Below are positions 22,010-26,055 of a stretch of DNA of 26,055 bases, in pieces; within the stretch, counting starts at the first letter, position 1; each line of letters starts with the position of its first letter. A program made the translations under genes and the position numbers. The notes below the pieces were generated by a model. That model was given only the letters and a program-made list of their open reading frames with translations. It was not told the origin of the DNA and ran no database searches. Source of the stretch: Christensenellaceae bacterium. GTDB taxonomy: Bacteria > Bacillota > Clostridia > Christensenellales > Borkfalkiaceae. The stretch lies in contig CAOMHR010000005.1 of the NCBI GenBank assembly GCA_948482865.1, positions 1 to 26,055 of the forward strand. Direction: 5' to 3'.

Positions 22010-22029
22010 TCAAGTATCCTTAATTTTTA
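21995..22029 (-). pseudogene. Deletion scar of an xre2-like gene
   Basis: The sequence joins the end of xre2 (TTACTGCTTTTTATG) directly to its start (TCAAGTATCCTTAATTT; 16 of 17 bases match 22505-22521). About 172 bp of the gene middle is missing. It shows that a second copy of xre2 once stood between parB and xre1. Confidence 0.65.
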
Positions 22030-22043
22030 TGCAACAATCACAT

Positions 22044-22262
22044 TTAATTTATATCAAATAATTCGTTTGCATCAATTTCGAAAACTTTTAATAATTTGTA
22101 AATTTCGTTAATGCTTGGCATTCGTCTGCTTTGTTCCCAATTAGCATATGTGCTAACAGGTACACCAAGTTTATCGGCAACTTGTTTTTGCGATAACTTG
22201 TTAAATGTTCTTATTGTTTTCAAATTTTTAGCAAAAATCTCTTCTTTGTTTTCTTCTGTCAT
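22044..22262 (-). CDS. XRE-family transcriptional regulator (xre1), 72 aa
   Basis: The ATG at 22260-22262 is preceded by AAGGCGG; the longer frame upstream is rejected because it runs through xre2 in another frame. A single Cro/CI helix-turn-helix fills most of the protein: NLKTIRTFNKLSQKQVADKL, then GVPVSTYANWEQSRRMPSIN, then the typical end KLLKVFEIDANELFDIN. Such minimal regulators bind palindromic operators as dimers. It follows xre2 by 55 bp on the same strand and is convergent with parB. Confidence 0.88.
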   Translation of the reverse strand: MTEENKEEIFAKNLKTIRTFNKLSQKQVADKLGVPVSTYANWEQSRRMPSINEIYKLLKVFEIDANELFDIN

Positions 22263-22302
22263 AAAAACCGCCTTGTAAATAATTTTTGCAAAATGAAAGC
22301 CA

Positions 22303-22332
22303 CGCGGGGCGGCTATTTTACTGCTTTTTATG
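22303..22332 (+). repeat. 30-bp direct repeat, copy 2
   Basis: Identical to 21980-22009. Here the left arm of the terminator hairpin is missing, so the copy is a fragment at the end of xre2. Confidence 0.88.
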
Positions 22333-22524
22333 GTACTCGTCAAACAAATCGTTCGGAGCGCATTCCAGTATGTCGCACAATGCCTGCAAATTATCAAACT
22401 TAATACTCTTTGTTTGATTATTTACTATTTTATTAAAATTCTGATAACTCAGTCCAAGCTGTATATACAGCCAATATTTTGTTTTTCCTTTTTCTTTCAA
22501 TATATCAAGTATCCGTAATTTCAT
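22318..22524 (-). CDS. XRE-family transcriptional regulator (xre2), 68 aa
   Basis: ATG at 22522-22524, preceded by AAGGATTACAT. A single helix-turn-helix: LRILDILKEKGKTKYWLYIQ, then LGLSYQNFNKIVNNQTKSIK, and FDNLQALCDILECAPNDLFD, the usual end of small XRE proteins (often the antitoxin-like or phage-type class). The palindrome at 22563-22580, just upstream and shared with the divergent membrane gene, is the probable binding site, giving autoregulation. Size and end sequence resemble the broken gene at 9337-9544. Confidence 0.88.
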   Translation of the reverse strand: MKLRILDILKEKGKTKYWLYIQLGLSYQNFNKIVNNQTKSIKFDNLQALCDILECAPNDLFDEYHKKQ

Positions 22525-22562
22525 ATGTAATCCTTACAATAACTAATGAACACATTATATTA

Positions 22563-22580
22563 TTGTCAAAATATTGACAA
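22563..22580. promoter_or_regulatory. Palindromic operator TTGTCA-N6-TGACAA
   Basis: Overlaps the -35 of the rightward promoter (22574-22579). A leftward TATAAT (22554-22559, minus strand) lies 15 nt from the other half-site. The position is right for an XRE repressor controlling both directions. Confidence 0.65.
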
Positions 22581-22602
22581 ATAGACATATTCATTATATA
22601 AT
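22574..22602 (+). promoter_or_regulatory. Consensus promoter of the membrane-protein gene
   Basis: TTGACA (22574-22579), 17-nt spacer, TATAAT (22597-22602): a full consensus match, so expression would be high unless repressed at the overlapping operator. Confidence 0.88.
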
Positions 22603-22632
22603 GTGTAAATTAGATACAAAGGATAAAAACTT

Positions 22633-23289
22633 ATGACAGGCAAAAAAGTTATTTCCGCTTGGGAAAACGGTTTGGTTACAGGTCAAAAAGCGGTAAAGAT
22701 TACGCAATGCTTTATCGTGTGTTTGGTGGGCTTTTCTTTGGGGCTCATTATAGCCGCGGTTGGCCTTGCCTTAAAATGGGATGCGGATTACGAGAGAATA
22801 CGCGAGTTAATAATAGCCGCGGGTGTTACCGGTGCGACGGCTTTGGCGCTTTACGAGTTTCGCGCATATTATTCCCTGTCAAGCTGTGCGGACTGGTTAA
22901 TTGAAAACAACGCAAATTTATCTGATTGCATAAAAGAAATCAGTCGATGGGCGGGCGCGTCAAAACTGACCAAACAACGGCGCGATTATGAAATAATTTC
23001 AAGCGCCGCATATCTTGCTGCTTCGCCCTATGACAGAAACGACCTGTTCGGTAAGCTGATTTTTTGCGGACTAACTGCGGTGATTATGGTTGTTTGCGCT
23101 GGCATATGTGCGACACAAAATGCCGATGAGTGGATACGGTATAAGGTTTACGGAGAGAACTTCAACTTTAATTACGGTGCATTTATTCCCACGTTAACAT
23201 TTACAGCCGTATACGTAGCATTGTCCGCAGTCTGTAATAAAATGTTTTTAAAAAGTAAATCAGCCTGGCTTAACAGCTTAATTTATTAA
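22633..23289 (+). CDS. Unknown four-helix membrane protein, 218 aa
   Basis: ATG follows AAAGGATAAAAACTT. Hydrophobic segments at about 24-47, 57-76, 139-160 and 185-207 arrange as two helical hairpins. A 60-residue soluble, helical, charged stretch lies between them (ADWLIENNANLSDCIKEI, KLTKQRRDYEIISSAA). No enzyme motif, no signal peptide, no lipobox. I do not recognise a family; the two-helix N-terminal hairpin superficially recalls SLATT-type effectors, but the second hairpin does not fit. Divergent from two XRE genes with a shared operator, so probably kept silent until the regulator is relieved. Confidence 0.75.
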   Translation: MTGKKVISAWENGLVTGQKAVKITQCFIVCLVGFSLGLIIAAVGLALKWDADYERIRELIIAAGVTGATALALYEFRAYYSLSSCADWLIENNANLSDCIKEISRWAGASKLTKQRRDYEIISSAAYLAASPYDRNDLFGKLIFCGLTAVIMVVCAGICATQNADEWIRYKVYGENFNFNYGAFIPTLTFTAVYVALSAVCNKMFLKSKSAWLNSLIY

Positions 23290-23297
23290 AATAATGA

Positions 23298-23326
23298 AAG
23301 TCACGCGAGCTTTGCTCGCGTGACTT
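23298..23326. terminator. Hairpin after the membrane-protein gene
   Basis: Perfect 13-bp stem AAGTCACGCGAGC (23298-23310) with GCTCGCGTGACTT (23314-23326), loop TTT. No U-run of note follows, so it is a weak terminator or an RNA-stabilising hairpin. Confidence 0.6.
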
Positions 23327-23339
23327 CTGTATTAATTTT

Positions 23340-23460
23340 CGTTTGATTGGCGTTAACTACGGTTACCGTTACCGTAATCAAGATACGTGTCAGGCATTGC
23401 TTGTTTGACTTGCGGTTTACTAAAATTACTGCAATCGCAATAAAGATACACGATCAAACG
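23340..23460 (-). repeat. Right copy of the diverged inverted repeat, with 8-bp terminal inverted repeats
   Basis: 121 bp bounded by CGTTTGAT (23340-23347) and ATCAAACG (23453-23460). Its reverse strand contains GTATCTTTATTGCG and ACGTATCTTGATTAC, matching the element at 21842-21917. An internal palindrome-like GGTTACCGTTACCGTAA lies at 23362-23378. No gene. Confidence 0.55.
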
Positions 23461-23469
23461 GCACGTTTG

Positions 23470-25335
23470 TTACATTAAGGCTTTGCCCTGTTTGGTCCCT
23501 ATTACGGTGAACACTTCAACTTCTTCGCCGGTCTTTGCGTCAACGTAAATATAGTAGTCGTTTCCGCCGAAGTTGCCGTAAAATTCGTAAGCAAGCACTT
23601 CTTCGCCGTCATGGGGAATAACGGTCAGGCGCGAGCCTTCGGTTTCGAAGCCGTCCGCAAGTTTGCTCTTTGCTTCGCTCTTGGAAATTACAGCTTTGCC
23701 TGCGTTTCTTTCAACGTGGTTTAAAACGTAAGATATTCCTTCAAGACCGGTGACAACGCCGCGCTGTTCGCAGACCTTGACTTTAATCATATCGGGATAG
23801 AACACAACGCCGTCCTGTTCGTATGCAAAGTTCAGGTTGCATACCGTGCCGTTTTCGCTGGTCCATACCGCCTTCATACCGTCATATCCTAAATCGGATA
23901 AAAAGTCCTGCGCAATATCGATACATCTTTCAACAGAGAAATTTTTGTCGTAGCATTCTTTGTAGCTGTTGAACATTACGACTTTGCCGCCTTTTTTAGA
24001 GAGCTGCGCCATCATTTCGCCGTCGTCCGTTTTAACGGTCAGGTTGTAACATTCAAGCTGTTGCGCAACCGTTTCACCTGTGCAGCATACTTCGGTGGGC
24101 TTGTAGCTTTCGAAGTACTGCATTGCAAGTTCTTCCGCGCGGGTTGCGTTTATCTCTTCGAGATTTTCAAGATTTTTCGCGCTTACCTTTTTAACGCTGT
24201 CTGAAAAAGGACCGTCGTGAATTTCCTTGGGGGTCTCGATTGCATTGTTTTCAAGGTCGCCGAAGGAAACGGAAAGATTGCTGTCCCTGCCCTTCATTGC
24301 GTTAATCATATCCTTTGCCGAAGACGTAGAAGTAATTTCATTGAGAATACGCTTCATTTCAAGGTTGGTTTCGTACATATAGTTTATGGTCGCTTTCTGG
24401 CTGTCGGTAAGTTTGCCGCCGCGTGCAACGGTGTAAAGCATACCCTGCGCGCTGTCAGCCATTTTGTTCACAAAGCCCGTCATATTCTCGGTCAAATTGC
24501 TTTCAACGGGCATTCTTTCGAGAACAACTTCAGCCATTTCGCTTTCGATTGCAATATCGCTGAAAATTCTCACCTGCTCGTTTGCGGAGTTGGAAACTCT
24601 CGCCTTTGCAAGATTGGTGTCAAGGTTGTCTACTATAGAGTTCAGCTCGTACAGCGACTGGGTGTGTACGCCCGCCATATCTGCCTGCATACCGTTGTAG
24701 TTTATCCAGCCGAAAGTGAGCATGGTGCCCAAAGCCAGAGTTGTTACGCCCAGCGATATAACCGCTGCAAGCCAGCCGCCCAACCCGGGGGTGTGCTGTC
24801 TTTCGGCTTTGTCCGCGCGCTTTTCCGCGCGTACTTTAAGGGCGTGTTCGCGCTTTGCCTGCTTGTCTGCCGCTCTCGCTTCGCGCTTTGCAACGCGGGC
24901 TTCTATTTTGGCTTCGCGCTCTTCGCGTCTGCGGTTTATGCGCGCTTCCTTTGACTCGTGTTTAAGCATATCCCTGCGTTCGCGGCGCTTTTCCCTGCGC
25001 TCTGCCGCGCGTTCTTTTAAAGCGGCGATTCTGTCAAGGCGCTTCTGCTTGTGTTCAAGTCTTTTTTCAAGACGTTTCTGCTTTTTCTCCGCTCTGATTT
25101 TAGCGGCTTCCAGTTTCTTCTGTTCGCGCGCCTTTCTTTTTGCAAGTTTCTTTTCGCTTACAACTTTTTTCGACTTGGTCTTTGTCTTTGCGGGTTTAAC
25201 CTTTTTCTCGGTCTTAGCCGCCGTTGCTTTGGTTGATTTTTTTGCCGCGCTCTTTGCGGGCTTCTTTGCCGTACTCTTTTTATTGGTCAGGCTTTCAGCC
25301 TTTTCCGCGCCGCTTGAAATTTTTTTCTCACTCAT
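23470..25335 (-). CDS. ypeB: Spore germination protein YpeB with long charged N-terminal extension
   Basis: 621 aa; relatives are about 450. YpeB stabilises and localises the cortex-lytic enzyme SleB in the spore. The conserved part begins with a transmembrane helix at about 186-209 (WLAAVISLGVTTLALGTMLT), then the helical YpeB domain (GVHTQSLYELNSIVDNLDTN, SDIAIESEMAEVVLERMP), and C-terminal PepSY-type repeats (FLSDLGYDGMKAVWTSENG, YYIYVDAKTGEEVEVF). Before the helix are 180 residues that are almost all Lys, Arg, Ala, Glu, first histone H1-like (STAKKPAKSAAKKSTKATAA) and then long charged helix. That part would face the cytoplasm or spore core. A strong AGGAGG overlaps the sleB stop, so sleB-ypeB is an operon. 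Confidence 0.9.
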   Translation of the reverse strand: MSEKKISSGAEKAESLTNKKSTAKKPAKSAAKKSTKATAAKTEKKVKPAKTKTKSKKVVSEKKLAKRKAREQKKLEAAKIRAEKKQKRLEKRLEHKQKRLDRIAALKERAAERREKRRERRDMLKHESKEARINRRREEREAKIEARVAKREARAADKQAKREHALKVRAEKRADKAERQHTPGLGGWLAAVISLGVTTLALGTMLTFGWINYNGMQADMAGVHTQSLYELNSIVDNLDTNLAKARVSNSANEQVRIFSDIAIESEMAEVVLERMPVESNLTENMTGFVNKMADSAQGMLYTVARGGKLTDSQKATINYMYETNLEMKRILNEITSTSSAKDMINAMKGRDSNLSVSFGDLENNAIETPKEIHDGPFSDSVKKVSAKNLENLEEINATRAEELAMQYFESYKPTEVCCTGETVAQQLECYNLTVKTDDGEMMAQLSKKGGKVVMFNSYKECYDKNFSVERCIDIAQDFLSDLGYDGMKAVWTSENGTVCNLNFAYEQDGVVFYPDMIKVKVCEQRGVVTGLEGISYVLNHVERNAGKAVISKSEAKSKLADGFETEGSRLTVIPHDGEEVLAYEFYGNFGGNDYYIYVDAKTGEEVEVFTVIGTKQGKALM

Positions 25336-25345
25336 TTACAACCTC

Positions 25346-26055
25346 CTATATTGCGAAAACGTGTTTACCGATAGTGGTAACAGTCTGTCTTCCGAAAATC
25401 CACGAGCTGGTCGCTACCGCGGGGTTATAGTAATAAATACAACCGTAGGTGGGGTCCCAGCCGTTCATAGCGTCCTGCGCTGCGTTCATAGCCGTCTGGT
25501 TGGGCGTAAGATTTATCTGTCCGTCCGAAACGGCGGTAAACGCGCCCTTCTGGTAAACTACGCCCGAAATAGTGTTGGGGAAACTGGACGACGCAACGCG
25601 GTTTAAAATGACCGCGCCCACGGCGACCTGTCCCGTATAACTTTCGCCGCGCGCTTCCGCGTAAATAGTCTTTGCTAAAAGATACAAATCCGAACTGGTA
25701 TAGTTTGAATTCGAACCCTGATTTTCAAGCGCCTTTACGGAATCGTTCATTCCGAGAGCGGCAAAAGTAGCCTTACCCGCAACGCCGTCTACTTTAAGAC
25801 CGTTCTTTTTCTGGAAAGATTTTACCGCCGCAACCGTGCCGCTGCCGTAAATGCCGTCCACCGCGCCGTTGTAGTAGCCCCACATTTTAAGGCGGCGCTG
25901 CAACTCCTTAACCTCGCCGCCGCTGGCGCCGCGCTTTAATACCGCAGTCTGCACGAAGGGCGTTGAGGCGTATTCATCGCTTGTGAATCCCGAATTGGTG
26001 AATACGGCTGTAGCCGTGCCTACGGTTGCAACCGCAAGCGCCGCCAGTCCTAGTC
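25346..26055 (-). CDS. sleB: Spore cortex-lytic enzyme SleB (5' end beyond window)
   Basis: At least 235 residues; the frame stays open to the right edge, so the GTG at 25952-25954 is not the true start. The first visible residues LAALAVATVGTATAVF are the end of a signal peptide or anchor. Next a peptidoglycan-binding domain (LKRGASGGEVKELQRRLKMW, AVDGIYGSGTVAAVKSFQKK), then the SleB hydrolase domain (LYLLAKTIYAEARGESYTGQ with the catalytic Glu, VAVGAVILNRV, and YYYNPAVATSSWIFGRQTV). SleB cleaves muramic-delta-lactam-containing cortex during germination. ypeB follows after 10 nt, as in Bacillus. Confidence 0.92.
   Translation of the reverse strand, partial: LGLAALAVATVGTATAVFTNSGFTSDEYASTPFVQTAVLKRGASGGEVKELQRRLKMWGYYNGAVDGIYGSGTVAAVKSFQKKNGLKVDGVAGKATFAALGMNDSVKALENQGSNSNYTSSDLYLLAKTIYAEARGESYTGQVAVGAVILNRVASSSFPNTISGVVYQKGAFTAVSDGQINLTPNQTAMNAAQDAMNGWDPTYGCIYYYNPAVATSSWIFGRQTVTTIGKHVFAI

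Noticed and set aside
24716..25606. 296-aa plus-strand open frame
   Set aside because: Antisense to the repetitive charged part of ypeB and the end of sleB; Phe/Ser/Arg repeats mirror that composition.

Overview
The window looks like the chromosome replication-origin region of a spore-forming, low-to-mid G+C Firmicute, most likely a class Clostridia lineage. Christensenellales-like gut clostridia are my guess, from general resemblance only. The evidence is the set of origin-linked genes (rpmH, rnpA, yidD, yidC, jag/khpB, dnaN, rsmG, parA, parB), clustered DnaA boxes, three perfect parS sites, and endospore genes (yyaC, sleB, ypeB). Clear Shine-Dalgarno sequences and TTGACA/TATAAT promoters are typical of the phylum.

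Left part (1-5300, minus strand): one operon greA-lysS-(Orn/Lys/Arg decarboxylase family)-tmk-holB-ricT, with 4-nt or short overlaps and a consensus promoter at 5245-5273. The order matches the Bacillus yaaO-tmk-yaaQ-yaaR-holB-yaaT block, but yaaQ and yaaR are missing. From 5.3 to 9.0 kb there are two small unknown genes, a conserved unknown gene, and a monocistronic GTP-type PEP carboxykinase with an odd Lys/Ala-rich tail. A repeat and a frameshifted XRE-type regulator remnant follow at 9.1-9.55 kb.

Centre (9.6-15.8 kb): the minus-strand set dnaN-rpmH-rnpA-yidD-yidC-jag diverges from rsmG and a SLOG/YpsA-like gene on the plus strand. dnaA is not in its usual place between rpmH and dnaN, and is nowhere in the window. 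At 15.34-15.50 kb a 5' leader folds into a closed multi-helix domain. It is followed by two mutually exclusive hairpins, the second an intrinsic terminator that also holds the Shine-Dalgarno. It sits directly upstream of a small four-cysteine protein gene. This riboswitch-like or attenuator-like leader is the best candidate for something undescribed.

Origin and partition (15.8-21.8 kb): yyaC lies between inverted copies of an interspersed repeat. Next come a cluster of same-orientation DnaA boxes (17528-17728), two parS sites (17784-17840), and ftsH, a third parS, parA and parB. I regard 17.5-17.85 kb as the most likely oriC. A weaker DnaA-box cluster lies between dnaN and rsmG, and the two regions share an inverted 20-bp sequence.

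Right part (21.8-26.05 kb): a small accessory-looking cassette has two XRE regulators facing a four-helix membrane protein across a palindromic operator. It is bordered by diverged inverted repeats and carries a deletion scar of a former xre copy. The spore germination pair sleB-ypeB (minus strand) ends the window, with sleB cut by the edge. No tRNA, rRNA, CRISPR or transposase gene was seen.
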